The notes beneath the pieces were generated by a model, which worked only from the letters and a program-made list of their open reading frames with translations, did no database searches and had not been told where the DNA came from. A stretch of DNA of 64,000 nucleotides from Fen-1058 sp964398185 (GTDB lineage: Bacteria; Chloroflexota; Anaerolineae; Fen-1058). Position numbers and translations under genes: made by a program. Below, piece after piece: positions 47,759 through 55,987 of the stretch. The DNA is taken from NCBI GenBank assembly GCA_964398185.1, contig CAYNML010000025.1:5665-69664 (forward strand). Reading direction: 5' to 3'. Positions within the stretch are counted from its first letter, which is position 1. Every line of letters begins with the position of its first letter.

Positions 47759-49291
47759 ATGCCTAAGCTCGCACTTCACGAAATCTATCTGGCGCAGCAG
47801 CGCATCGCGCCGTACCTCGATCGGACGCCACTGGTCCGATCGGGTCTGCTGAGCGCGCAGGCGGGATGCGACGTCTGGCTGAAGCTCGAGAATCGCCAGC
47901 GCACGGGATCGTTCAAGCCGCGCGGCGCGTTGAATAAGATTCTGTCGTTGAGTGAGGAAGAACGCGCGCGCGGCATCGTGGCGGCTTCGGCGGGCAATCA
48001 CGCGCTGGGCGTGGCGCACGCGGCGCAATATCTAGGCGTGAGCAATGCCGATCTGTTCGTGCAGGCCAATGCGGCCCCGGCGAAGATCGCGAAGGTCCGG
48101 CAGTACAACGTGAAGCTGCACCTCGTCGGTCAACGCTTCGATGAAGCACAGGCGGCGGCCCTGGAGTTCGCCGCGAAGAACAGCGCGACGTTTGTGTCGG
48201 CGTATGATGATCTCGCTGTGATCGCCGGACAGGGCACGGTGGGGCTGGAGATTATGCAGGATGCGCCCGACGTCGATACGATCGTCGTGCCGGTGGGCGG
48301 CGGCGGTTTGATCGCGGGGCTGGCGACGGTGGCGAAGTCGCTGAATCCCACGATTCGTGTTATCGGCGTGAATCCGGCGGCGTCACCCTCGGCGTACCTC
48401 TCCAAACGCGATGGGTATCCCTACGAAACGTACGAGAACGAGCCGACGCTGGCGCACGGCCTGGCAGGCGGCTTCGGACGCGTGCCGTTCATGGTCGGTA
48501 TGATGCTGATTGATGAGATCGTGCTGGTCAGTGAAGACGAGATGAAGCGCGGCATCGCCGCGTTGATCGATTCGGATCAGGTGCTGGCCGAGGCGTCGGG
48601 CATCGCTGGTCTAGCGGCGGTGTTAGCAGGCAAAGTCGCCGATGCGCAGAAATGCGTGTGCGTGCTGACGGGCGGGAATATCGACAGCGAGACGCTGCGG
48701 GGTGTGCTCGGTGTCAGCGGATATGCAGCGGATCAGCGGATGAAGAATGTCAACGGATTGGCAGCGGATCAGCAGATGAAGGGTGTCAACGGATTGGCAG
48801 CGGATCAGCAGATGACACCCGCCGCTGCACAACAAGCATCAAGCCATAAAAAGAAAGACGCCCCCGGATTCATCCGAACGACCTATGACGAGATCACCTA
48901 TCGCTTGATTGGGCTGGCAATGGAAGTGCATAATGAGCTAGGCCCTGGACATCGTGAAGCCGCGTATCATAATGCGCTTGTTGCCAAGCTCAAGGAAACC
49001 GACCTCGCCTTTCTGGACGAGCCTGAGATGTGGGTCGAACTGGAAGATGGCAGGGAGATTCAGAAATATGTACCCGACCTGATTGTTGAGGGAAAAGTTC
49101 TGGTTGAATTGAAAGCACAGTCGTGGCCCATGACCCGTGACGATATGGCGCAAGTTTTCGACTATTTTGCGGGGACGGAATGTGAGGTCGCGTTATTCTT
49201 GAATTTTGGACGTCCGCGCCTCGAATACCGCCGCCTATTGCCACCGCAGATCATCACCTATAGCCGCTTGCGAAAATCACGCCGGACATAG
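47759..49291 (+). CDS. Threonine/serine dehydratase fused to a GxxExxY (PDDEXK_3) domain
   Basis: 510 residues in one frame. Residues 1-320: fold type II PLP enzyme with TGSFKPRGALNK (Lys53 binds PLP), SAGNHALGVA and VPVGGGGLIAG, equal to a complete catabolic threonine dehydratase without a regulatory domain. Residues 323-355: a 12-residue repeat (AADQxMKxVNGL) encoded by a 36-bp DNA repeat. Residues 371-510: a full GxxExxY domain, GPGHREAAY (395-403) with a nuclease-like DLIVEGKVLVELKAQ. The join falls where catalytic-only dehydratases normally stop, so insertion of a repeat-borne GxxExxY cassette removed the stop codon. Whether the fusion is expressed and processed is unknown. Confidence 0.88.
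   Translation: MPKLALHEIYLAQQRIAPYLDRTPLVRSGLLSAQAGCDVWLKLENRQRTGSFKPRGALNKILSLSEEERARGIVAASAGNHALGVAHAAQYLGVSNADLFVQANAAPAKIAKVRQYNVKLHLVGQRFDEAQAAALEFAAKNSATFVSAYDDLAVIAGQGTVGLEIMQDAPDVDTIVVPVGGGGLIAGLATVAKSLNPTIRVIGVNPAASPSAYLSKRDGYPYETYENEPTLAHGLAGGFGRVPFMVGMMLIDEIVLVSEDEMKRGIAALIDSDQVLAEASGIAGLAAVLAGKVADAQKCVCVLTGGNIDSETLRGVLGVSGYAADQRMKNVNGLAADQQMKGVNGLAADQQMTPAAAQQASSHKKKDAPGFIRTTYDEITYRLIGLAMEVHNELGPGHREAAYHNALVAKLKETDLAFLDEPEMWVELEDGREIQKYVPDLIVEGKVLVELKAQSWPMTRDDMAQVFDYFAGTECEVALFLNFGRPRLEYRRLLPPQIITYSRLRKSRRT
48725..48819 (+). repeat. 36-bp tandem repeat at the fusion joint
   Basis: GCAGCGGATCAG recurs at 48725, 48761 and 48797, giving about 2.6 copies with period 36, a multiple of three that keeps the frame. 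The core CAGCGGATCAGCGGAT (48726-48741) is the inverse of the repeats found after the gene. Confidence 0.9.
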
Positions 49292-49301
49292 GCACGGGGC
49301 T

Positions 49302-49379
49302 ATCCGCTGATTCGCTGGCAATCCGTTGACCCGGTATCCGCTGCTAAGACATCCGCTGATTCGCTGCTTATCCGATGAC
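49302..49379. repeat. Inverted copies of the fusion repeat before the transferase gene
   Basis: ATCCGCTGATTCGCTG occurs at 49302-49317 and again at 49351-49366, with partial ATCCG units between and after. It is the reverse complement of the repeat upstream of the GxxExxY domain at 15 of 16 positions. The array runs into the start codon of the following gene. Confidence 0.85.
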
Positions 49380-50430
49380 ACCCTTTCTATTCGTATTCCT
49401 CATTTCGTGCAGCGCATCTCTGCTGCTTACGCCGCTGGCAGCCAAACTCGGGCTACGCCTCAACCTGGCCGACGAACCCGGCGGGCGGCGCAAACACGCG
49501 GGCCGCATCGCGCGGACGGGTGGCATTGCGATCTTCGTCAGTTTTGTCGGCGGCGTGTTGATCACCACCCGGCTCGATCTGCCCCGATCCGACCCCAACG
49601 AATTCACGCGCATCGGCGGCTTGCTGAGCGGGCTGATCATCGTCTTTGTCTTTGGCTTGCTCGACGATCATTTTGAATTCAGGCCGGGCCTGCAATTCGT
49701 GGCGCAGGCTGCCGCCTCGCTCGTCGCGATTGCCTCGCTGATCTTCATCGAGCGCTTCAACAATCCGTTCACGAATCAAGAAGTGAACCTTGGCGAGATC
49801 GCGCCGTGGCTGATTGTGCCGTTGGCGCTGTTCTGGCTGATGGGGATGATGAACACCGTCAACTGGCTCGACGGACTCGACGGGCTGGCCGCCGGCATCG
49901 CCGCGATTTTCAGCGCGGTGCTGTTCATCGCGATGATTCAGGACACAGCCACGCAGGATCCGCAGTTGAGCATCGCACCTTTGCCGCTGGCCTTGCTGGG
50001 CGCGACGCTGGGCTTCCTGCCCTACAACTTCTATCCCGCGCGCGTCTTCATGGGATCGAGCGGCGCGCTGACGCTGGGCTTGGCGCTGGGCTGTCTGGGC
50101 ATCATTGGCGGCGCGAAGATGGCGACAGTCTTGCTGGTGCTGGCGGTGCCCATCATTGATGTGGCGTGGCTCATCGTCGCGCGCCTCCGGCACGGCAAAT
50201 CGCCGTTGCAGGGCGGGCGCGATCACCTGCATTTCCGCCTGCTTGATCTGGGCCTGTCGCAGCGGCAGATTGTGGTGGGCTATTACGTGATCAGCGCGTT
50301 GTTCGGCGGGCTGGCGTTGATCATCGAAGCCCGGATCTACAAAGTTCTGGCGCTGGGCGTGCTGGGCATCGTGACACTGCTGGTGCTGGTGCTGGTGGCA
50401 AAGAAAAGCGAACAACTGGACAAACAGTAA
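49375..50430 (+). CDS. WecA/MraY-family sugar-phosphate polyprenyl transferase
   Basis: 351-residue polytopic membrane protein (about 10-11 helices). GGRRKHAGRIARTGGIAIF, GLLDDHFEFRPG (Asp-Asp), NTVNWLDGLDGLAAG (catalytic Asp block) and GGRDHLHFRLLDLGLSQRQ (His-rich cytosolic loop) are those of WecA/TagO-type enzymes that add GlcNAc-1-P to undecaprenyl phosphate for cell-surface polymers. The start codon falls inside the flanking repeat, with no ribosome-binding site in front, so the native leader has probably been lost. It ends three bases before the convergent metalloprotease gene. Confidence 0.93.
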   Translation: MTPFLFVFLISCSASLLLTPLAAKLGLRLNLADEPGGRRKHAGRIARTGGIAIFVSFVGGVLITTRLDLPRSDPNEFTRIGGLLSGLIIVFVFGLLDDHFEFRPGLQFVAQAAASLVAIASLIFIERFNNPFTNQEVNLGEIAPWLIVPLALFWLMGMMNTVNWLDGLDGLAAGIAAIFSAVLFIAMIQDTATQDPQLSIAPLPLALLGATLGFLPYNFYPARVFMGSSGALTLGLALGCLGIIGGAKMATVLLVLAVPIIDVAWLIVARLRHGKSPLQGGRDHLHFRLLDLGLSQRQIVVGYYVISALFGGLALIIEARIYKVLALGVLGIVTLLVLVLVAKKSEQLDKQ

Positions 50431-50433
50431 CGA

Positions 50434-51225
50434 TCAGCGTTTCTTTTTCCTGGAAGAGTGATCGACCGAAGAAGTGTATTCCACCCGGCGGCCCAACGCG
50501 CGGCCGGAGGTAACCTCGATCAGAAAGATCACCAGGACGAACGGTGCATCCACGACGAGGGTAATGGTGAACGCCGCGGCCAGCCAGCGCATGATCTGAT
50601 CCACGACGACCCCCGCCCCCTCGATAGCCGAACTCCACCCAAAGGCCGCCGCCAGCGACAACAATAACAAACTGAAGAGAATCACGGGGGGCCACGTTTC
50701 TCGATCGGAGGGGCTGGGTATCATCGCATTGGCGATCGAGAACAGCAGGTACAACCACAACCACGCATCGGGTGCGCGCAGCAAGCCGCCCAGCGAGGCC
50801 AGCAGCGCCGCCAGATCGCCGCGCTGCACAGCCTCGCCAATCGTATTCACGTCAAATGCGAAGCGGATGATCACCAGGATCGCCACGCTGCCCGCCAACA
50901 ACGGCGCAAGACCGATCAAGCTGGAGCGCACCACGTCCACGCGCTCGACCTGCACGGAACCCAGGCGCACGTGTCCGTCGGGTTGACGCTGCGGAATGAT
51001 CGTCAGGTTCGCCGTCTTGACGCCGAGGACGGCCGCCATCAGCGCATGCGAGAGTTCATGCAGCGCCACGCCCGGCAGCAGCGGCAGTGAATACAGCAAC
51101 AACGCCATGTCGGCGTGGCCGGTGAGCAGATAGGCGGCGCCGTGCAGATGCCGGTGCACCCAACGCTGCACCAGCACCAGCAAGAGCAAGGTGCCAAGGA
51201 ACCACAAGAACGACGAGAGCAACAT
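50434..51225 (-). CDS. M50-like membrane metalloprotease
   Basis: 263 residues, about six membrane helices. LPGVALHELSHALMAAVLG carries the HExxH zinc motif (HELSH); a later NAMIPSPSDRE resembles the N-x-x-P-x-x-x-x-D third-ligand motif of site-2 proteases. The basic C-terminus ends SSRKKKR. No PDZ domain. Intramembrane proteolysis is possible; the target is unknown. A short soluble stretch (IIPQRQPDGHVRLGSVQVER) follows the HELSH helix. Confidence 0.78.
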   Translation of the reverse strand: MLLSSFLWFLGTLLLLVLVQRWVHRHLHGAAYLLTGHADMALLLYSLPLLPGVALHELSHALMAAVLGVKTANLTIIPQRQPDGHVRLGSVQVERVDVVRSSLIGLAPLLAGSVAILVIIRFAFDVNTIGEAVQRGDLAALLASLGGLLRAPDAWLWLYLLFSIANAMIPSPSDRETWPPVILFSLLLLSLAAAFGWSSAIEGAGVVVDQIMRWLAAAFTITLVVDAPFVLVIFLIEVTSGRALGRRVEYTSSVDHSSRKKKR

Positions 51226-51280
51226 GCACGCAGCCTACCAGAAAACACTAGAAAACAAGGACTTTGCGGCTTGCGCCGAT

Positions 51281-51308
51281 TTGCCTTTTTGCTTCATCAG
51301 TGTATACT
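51281..51308 (+). promoter_or_regulatory. Promoter of the HU gene
   Basis: TTGCCT (51281-51286), 16-base spacer, TATACT (51303-51308). The leader is about 55 bases. Confidence 0.65.
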
Positions 51309-51372
51309 AAGAGCAGTTCTTCCAGCCAACCGGTCACGAAGACAAAAACCATCCCAAGGAGAAATCAATCCC

Positions 51373-51684
51373 ATGGCTAAGAAACGCATGACCAAGTCGG
51401 AATTTGTGGGCGCCATCGCCAAGAAGAGCAACCTTGAGAAGAAGCAAGTCAACGCCGTGTTGGTTGCGCTGACCGAAGTCGTCTACAAGGAATTGGGCAA
51501 GGGCGGCGCCGGTGAAGTGGTGCTGCCGGGCCTGATCAAGCTGGTCACCGTCAAGAAGCCGGCTGTGCCCGCGCGCGAAGGCATCAACCCCTTCACCGGT
51601 CAGCCCACTGTCTTCAAGGCCAAGCCCGCCAGCAAGGTCGTGAAGGCGCGCCCCGTCAAGCAGCTCAAGGACGCCATCAAGTAG
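51373..51684 (+). CDS. HU-family DNA-binding protein
   Basis: 103 residues from MAKKRMTKSEFVGAIAKKSN, with an AAGGAGAAATCAATCCC upstream region. The alpha-helical dimer part (KKQVNAVLVALTEVVYKEL) and the beta-arm (VKKPAVPAREGINPFTGQPTVFKAKPASKVVKARP) match HU/IHF; the arm keeps the R-x-G-x-N-P-x-T-G motif. It is longer than classical HU by a basic N-terminus. Nucleoid compaction is expected. Confidence 0.95.
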   Translation: MAKKRMTKSEFVGAIAKKSNLEKKQVNAVLVALTEVVYKELGKGGAGEVVLPGLIKLVTVKKPAVPAREGINPFTGQPTVFKAKPASKVVKARPVKQLKDAIK

Positions 51685-51701
51685 TTCACGCGCCGTGAAA
51701 G

Positions 51702-51735
51702 AAAAAGCCCCGCAGCAACTCCGCGGGGCTTTTTT
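51702..51735. terminator. Bidirectional terminator between HU and tpiA
   Basis: Stem AAAAAGCCCCGC / GCGGGGCTTTTT with a 9-base loop and a U-run on both strands; it serves both convergent genes. Confidence 0.9.
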
Positions 51736-51740
51736 GCTGC

Positions 51741-52505
51741 CTACTTGATCTGCGCCGTGCCGGTGATGATGGTTGTAAAATCGGCCACCTTCAACGACGC
51801 GCCGCCGACCAGCGCGCCGTCGATCTCCGGCGCACCCATGAATTCTTCAATGTTCGCCGGAGTCACGCTGCCGCCGTACTGCACGCGAACGCCCTGCGCC
51901 ACACTTTCACCGAACAACTTGCTCAACGGCCCGCGAATATTCTGCGCGATCACGGCATTGGCATCTTCGCCGGACGAGGCGCGCCCGGTGCCGATGGCCC
52001 ACACCGGTTCGTACGCCACCACGATTGCTTTTGCCTCATCCGACGTCAGCCCCGCCAGCCCGTTCATCACTTGCGTGGTCACCACCGCCGACGTTTCGCC
52101 CGCCTCGCGCTGCGCCAGCGTCTCGCCCACGCACATGATGGGCGTCAGGCCGTGCGCCAGCGCCGCCTTCACGCGCTTGTTGACAGTCGCGTCGGTTTCG
52201 CCGAAATACTGACGGCGCTCACTGTGCCCGATGATGACGTAGGTCACCAGGTCCTGCAACATCAGCGGTGAAATCTCGCCCGTAAATGCGCCCTTCTCTT
52301 CCCAGTACATATTCTGCGCACCCACGGCCATCTTCGATCCGGCCAGCGCCTCTTTCACCGCCGTCAACGACACGAACGGCGGGCACACCACCATCTCCAC
52401 CTTCTCGACCGAGGCAGTGGCCTCGCGCAGGGCGCGCACCAGTTCCACGGCTTCCGCCACGTTCTTGTTCATCTTCCAGTTGCCCGCAACGATGGGGGTT
52501 CGCAT
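51741..52505 (-). CDS. tpiA: Triosephosphate isomerase
   Basis: 254 residues from MRTPIVAGNWKMNKN (Lys in NWKMN), with catalytic His in IIGHSERRQ and Glu in VVAYEPVWAIGTG. AAGGAG lies upstream at correct spacing; a longer frame to 52604 overlaps the kinase gene. It interconverts dihydroxyacetone phosphate and glyceraldehyde 3-phosphate. Confidence 0.98.
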   Translation of the reverse strand: MRTPIVAGNWKMNKNVAEAVELVRALREATASVEKVEMVVCPPFVSLTAVKEALAGSKMAVGAQNMYWEEKGAFTGEISPLMLQDLVTYVIIGHSERRQYFGETDATVNKRVKAALAHGLTPIMCVGETLAQREAGETSAVVTTQVMNGLAGLTSDEAKAIVVAYEPVWAIGTGRASSGEDANAVIAQNIRGPLSKLFGESVAQGVRVQYGGSVTPANIEEFMGAPEIDGALVGGASLKVADFTTIITGTAQIK

Positions 52506-52575
52506 GCTTTCTCCTTGTATCCCCGCAAAGTAAGATGGCCGAATTATACTCGCGCCGCGCCAAAATGACGAACCG

Positions 52576-54264
52576 CTATTTAAAGCGCTCCGGCGTGCAT
52601 TCAATGCGCTGCAACACCGGCTGTATCCACGGCTGCATTTTCAGCAAAGCCTCCGGCCCGCCCGCTTGACGCAGTTCGCGCAGTGCAGGCATGCGCTCGT
52701 TTTGCTTGATCAGCGCGCAGGCTTTCAGCACATGCGCCGAGCCGAGATCGGGGTTCAGGCGCAGCGCGGTATCGAGGGCGTCGTTAGCCTGATCCAACTG
52801 ATCCTTCAGCAGGTGAGACGCGGCCACGCCCACCAGCGGCTCGGCATTTTGGGGAGCCATGTCCACCAAGGCTTGAAAATGCGGCAGCGCCTGATCAGCT
52901 TGATCGATCGCCAGCCAGCTCTGCCCGGCCAGCGAATGCAGCTGGGCGCGCTTGTCCGGCGGCAGATTGGGATTGGTCTCCAGCACTCTTTCAGCGCTCT
53001 GCGCGATTTGGCGGAATTCCGGCCCGGCCTGATCCAGCTTGTCCTGGCGCACTAATTCGTTCGCGTGCAGGAATTGCGCTTCCAGCGGCGCGACCTCAGG
53101 CAGGACTTGCTCGGGCGGGCGCTGCGGTGCGACGGAAGTTTGCTGCGCCAATTGTTGACCAGGCTGCGGCGGCGCAGGACGAGTGCGCTCGGTAACAACG
53201 AGCGCCGTCACAGCCGCGATGGTCGCGATGACAATCACGGCGAGCACGCCCACCGCAATCCACCAGGCTTTCTTCGACTTCACAGCAGGCGGCGCTGCAG
53301 CGGATACCGGTGAAGACGCGGCAGCAACCGTGGCAGAGGCCGCCGGCATGATCGGAGGTGGAACCACCGCCGGTTGTCCGGCAGCACCATTCCGCTTCGG
53401 GTCAGGCGCCATGGCCTGCGTCGGCGCTTCGGAGATGATCGCCTTGGCGGCCATCTCAAACGCCGTCATTAGTTCGGCCACGCTGGCATAGCGATCGCCG
53501 CGCTCTTTCGCCAGCGCCTTCAACAGCACACGCTCCAACGCTTCCGGGAAGCCAGGCTTGATCGATCGAGGCAAAGGCAGCGGCGCATAGATGTGATCGT
53601 GAATCACCGCGTACGGCGTATCAGCCTGATAAGGCACACGCCCGATCAGCAATTCATACATCACCACGCCGAGCGAGTAAACATCGGTGCGCGCGTCAAG
53701 ATCAGAATCGCCGCGCGCCTGTTCGGGCGAGATGTATTGCGGCGTGCCGACCAGCGCATCCTGCGAGAGCGTCGATTCGCCTGCCTGCGCAATGCGCGCC
53801 AGCCCGAAATCGGCGAGGAAGACCTGACCGTCGGGTGTCAGCAGGATGTTGCTGGGTTTCACATCGCGGTGCAGCACGCCCTGCCCGTGCGCGTACTGCA
53901 AAGCCTCGCCCACCGGATGAAGCACACGCACGACTTCGGGCAGCGGCAGATCGCCTTTACCCAGACGCGCCTTCAGCGTTTCGCCTTCGATGAAGCGCAT
54001 GACCAGATAGGGCTGACCTTCGTGCTCATTGAAATCGTATACTGGCACGATGGCGGGGTGCTGCAATTTAGCAACGATGCGCGCTTCGCGTTGAAAGCGC
54101 GAGAGGAAGTTGGGGTCCTGCTTGAACGCCGGATGCAGCACCTTGATCGCCACGTAGCGGTCGAGATTGGCGTGGTAAGCCTTGAAGACCGTCGCCATGC
54201 CGCCGCTGCCCAGCTGCTCGACGATGCGATACGGCCCGACGGTTTCGCCATTGCTGAAACTCAT
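52576..54264 (-). CDS. Serine/threonine protein kinase with C-terminal TPR region
   Basis: 562 residues from MSFSNGETVGPYRIVEQLGSGG. Kinase domain to about residue 270: GSGGMATVF (P-loop), VAIKVL (Lys41), LHRDVKPSNILL (catalytic loop), ADFGLARI, GTPQYISPEQARG. Then a Pro/Ala-rich linker, one membrane helix (WIAVGVLAVIVIATIAAVTALV, about 355-376) and an outer domain of TPR-like helical repeats (QFLHANELVRQDKLDQAG, ALPHFQALVDMAPQNAEPLV, LNPDLGSAHVLKACALIKQN). There are no PASTA repeats. Upstream open sequence to 55215 is antisense to the DUF983 gene and is not part of it. Confidence 0.93.
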   Translation of the reverse strand: MSFSNGETVGPYRIVEQLGSGGMATVFKAYHANLDRYVAIKVLHPAFKQDPNFLSRFQREARIVAKLQHPAIVPVYDFNEHEGQPYLVMRFIEGETLKARLGKGDLPLPEVVRVLHPVGEALQYAHGQGVLHRDVKPSNILLTPDGQVFLADFGLARIAQAGESTLSQDALVGTPQYISPEQARGDSDLDARTDVYSLGVVMYELLIGRVPYQADTPYAVIHDHIYAPLPLPRSIKPGFPEALERVLLKALAKERGDRYASVAELMTAFEMAAKAIISEAPTQAMAPDPKRNGAAGQPAVVPPPIMPAASATVAAASSPVSAAAPPAVKSKKAWWIAVGVLAVIVIATIAAVTALVVTERTRPAPPQPGQQLAQQTSVAPQRPPEQVLPEVAPLEAQFLHANELVRQDKLDQAGPEFRQIAQSAERVLETNPNLPPDKRAQLHSLAGQSWLAIDQADQALPHFQALVDMAPQNAEPLVGVAASHLLKDQLDQANDALDTALRLNPDLGSAHVLKACALIKQNERMPALRELRQAGGPEALLKMQPWIQPVLQRIECTPERFK

Positions 54265-54291
54265 GGTGCGCCCCCAGAGAGGTTTGCCGTG

Positions 54292-54320
54292 ATTATAGTC
54301 GCGATACGTTAGGCGGGCAA
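54292..54320 (-). promoter_or_regulatory. Promoter of the Ser/Thr kinase gene
   Basis: Minus strand TTGCCC (54315-54320), 17-base spacer, TATAAT (54292-54297). It starts about 20 bases before the ATG. A weak plus-strand TACACT (54373-54378) may serve the DUF983 gene. Confidence 0.7.
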
Positions 54321-54411
54321 TGCGGCAGTGTAAACTGCGTGTAAACACCTCCCCCTGATTCCGCGCAGCTGGTACACTTTGGGTATCGCCGTGCACGACA
54401 GACCAATCACC

Positions 54412-55233
54412 ATGACGACTTGGCAACGCTCCAAACCTAAACGCGCTGCAGCGCTGCTTGAGCAGCGCTGCCCGCGCTGTCTGGAAGGACCCATCTTTAC
54501 CGGCTGGGTTACGACGCGCGAGGCATGTCCGGCGTGCGGGCTGCGCTATGGCCGGGAAGAAGGCTATTTCAGCGGCGGCATGGACCTGAGTTTCTTTCTC
54601 GCCGCGCCGGTGCTGGCTTTTATCTTCCTGGTGCTGTATCAACTTTTCTCGTCGACCCTGACGCTGGTGGCGACGCTGTTCCTGTCGTATGCTGTGTTCC
54701 TGCCCTGTGCCGTGCCGCTCTTTCGTTACTCGCGCGTGCTGTGGCTGTACATCGATTGGCAACTTGATCCGGTGGAAGAGGCGCCGCCTGCACCCCTGCC
54801 GCCCATCATGGCACGGGCGTGGCTGATACCAACACCCCAACGGCCGTGGACACACGATTCGCTGTTCGCGTTGACACAGCGTCTCGCCACGTTGATCGAT
54901 CCCATCTTCGATCGTTCTTTGCCGCGGCGCGAGGTTGAAGCGCTTGCGGGACGTGAACGGGCCGCGTGGGGCACGGATCGTTTCGGCCTGCTGGGCGAAC
55001 GTGATCGGCCGCAGCCAGGCGAGACCTTCCGGCGGCATGCGGCCTTCAGCGCCTATGGCCTGGCACGCGATCAGCAGCTCGTCGTCGCGCAGGAGATCGA
55101 TCGGGCGGAGACTGCGCCGCGTGTGATCATTCAGGCCAGCGCCACCGTCGCTGTGTTGGATCAGATCGATCGGTTGCTGGTGACGACCTACGGGGCCGTG
55201 CCAGTATCCGCCCACGAATCGACGACATCATGA
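54412..55233 (+). CDS. DUF983 family protein with C-terminal extension
   Basis: 273 residues from MTTWQRSKPKRAA. A zinc-ribbon-like CPRC...CPAC pair, YFSGGMDLSFF, two membrane helices and the PLFRYSRVLWLYIDWQLDP end are DUF983. The last 150 residues are an additional charged domain without recognised motif. Its stop overlaps the start of a second DUF983 gene (ATGA), so the two are translationally coupled. Function unknown. Confidence 0.85.
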   Translation: MTTWQRSKPKRAAALLEQRCPRCLEGPIFTGWVTTREACPACGLRYGREEGYFSGGMDLSFFLAAPVLAFIFLVLYQLFSSTLTLVATLFLSYAVFLPCAVPLFRYSRVLWLYIDWQLDPVEEAPPAPLPPIMARAWLIPTPQRPWTHDSLFALTQRLATLIDPIFDRSLPRREVEALAGRERAAWGTDRFGLLGERDRPQPGETFRRHAAFSAYGLARDQQLVVAQEIDRAETAPRVIIQASATVAVLDQIDRLLVTTYGAVPVSAHESTTS

Positions 55234-55610
55234 CTTCCACTGAAAGCAAGGACAACCTGCTGCGCCGCCTGAGCGCCGTGCTGCGCCAGCGCTGTCCGCG
55301 CTGCCTGCGCGGCCACGTCTTCCACGGCCTGGTTGCCATGCACGACACGTGCCCGCAGTGCGGCTATCAGTTCGGGCGCGAGTCGGGCTACTTTACCGGC
55401 GCGATGTTCGCCAGCTACACGCTGGCCGTGCCGATCTTGTTTGTGATCTTCATGGTGTTGTGGAATTTCTTCGCCGCCACGTGGCCGCTGACGTTCAACC
55501 TGCTGGTTACGTTCATCGTGTTCCTGCCGTTCGTGCCCGTGATCTTCCGCTATTCGCGCGTTATCTGGATGCATGTGGACGTCATGCTCGATCCGGAGAA
55601 ACGGTTATAA
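55230..55610 (+). CDS. DUF983 family protein
   Basis: 126 residues, typical DUF983: RQRCPRCLRGHVFHG, CPQCGYQFGRESGYFTGAMFASYTLAVP and two membrane helices, ending VIFRYSRVIWMHVDVMLDPEK. It aligns with the first 130 residues of the upstream gene and is a tandem duplicate without the extension. Some family members are linked to cytochrome oxidase or iron-sulfur assembly neighbourhoods; nothing here supports that. Confidence 0.88.
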   Translation: MTSTESKDNLLRRLSAVLRQRCPRCLRGHVFHGLVAMHDTCPQCGYQFGRESGYFTGAMFASYTLAVPILFVIFMVLWNFFAATWPLTFNLLVTFIVFLPFVPVIFRYSRVIWMHVDVMLDPEKRL

Positions 55611-55629
55611 TGGCGTTTGGAGACGACAC

Positions 55630-55899
55630 ATGCCTGACCCCATTGAATCTGGCTGGAATTTTCCCTGTGCTTTTCCGCTCAAAGTCTTTGGCCGCAACAG
55701 CGCCGAGTTCGAAGCGCTGGTGGTTGAAATTGTGCGACGGCACGCGCCTGATCTGGACGACGGCGCGGTGAGCAGCCGCACGAGCGGGGGTGACGCCTAC
55801 CGAGCGGTGACGGCCACCTTCACGGCCCACAGCCGCGAACAACTGGATGCGCTGTATCTCGAACTCAGCCAGCACGAGCAAGTCTTAATGCTGTTGTAA
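55630..55899 (+). CDS. DUF493 (YbeD-like) protein
   Basis: 89 residues from MPDPIESGWNFPCAFPLKVFG, after GGAG at good spacing. The ACT-like fold pattern FPLKVFGRNSAEFEALVVEIV, SRTSGGDAYRAVTATFTAHSREQLDALYLELSQHEQVLMLL is that of YbeD/DUF493, usually beside lipB in E. coli. Function unknown, presumed regulatory ligand binding. Confidence 0.9.
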   Translation: MPDPIESGWNFPCAFPLKVFGRNSAEFEALVVEIVRRHAPDLDDGAVSSRTSGGDAYRAVTATFTAHSREQLDALYLELSQHEQVLMLL

Positions 55900-55931
55900 C
55901 GCAACTGGTGCGGCAGTGACCTGTGCTTCAA

Positions 55932-55940
55932 TGCTATAAT
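55932..55940 (+). promoter_or_regulatory. Extended -10 element before the aldo/keto reductase gene
   Basis: TGCTATAAT, an extended -10 with no good -35. Transcription would start near 55,947, two bases before an in-frame ATG at 55,949. Confidence 0.5.
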
Positions 55941-55987
55941 TTTCAAAGATGCACCACCGCACAGCGAGGCGCATCTTTCCTTGCGCC

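Noticed and set aside
48725..48819. CRISPR array
   Set aside because: The 36-bp periodicity has no spacers: units are contiguous and coding, and there are no cas genes.
54265..55215. N-terminal extension of the Ser/Thr kinase frame up to 55215
   Set aside because: It runs antisense through the DUF983 gene, lacks any domain, and the normal kinase start with promoter is at 54264.
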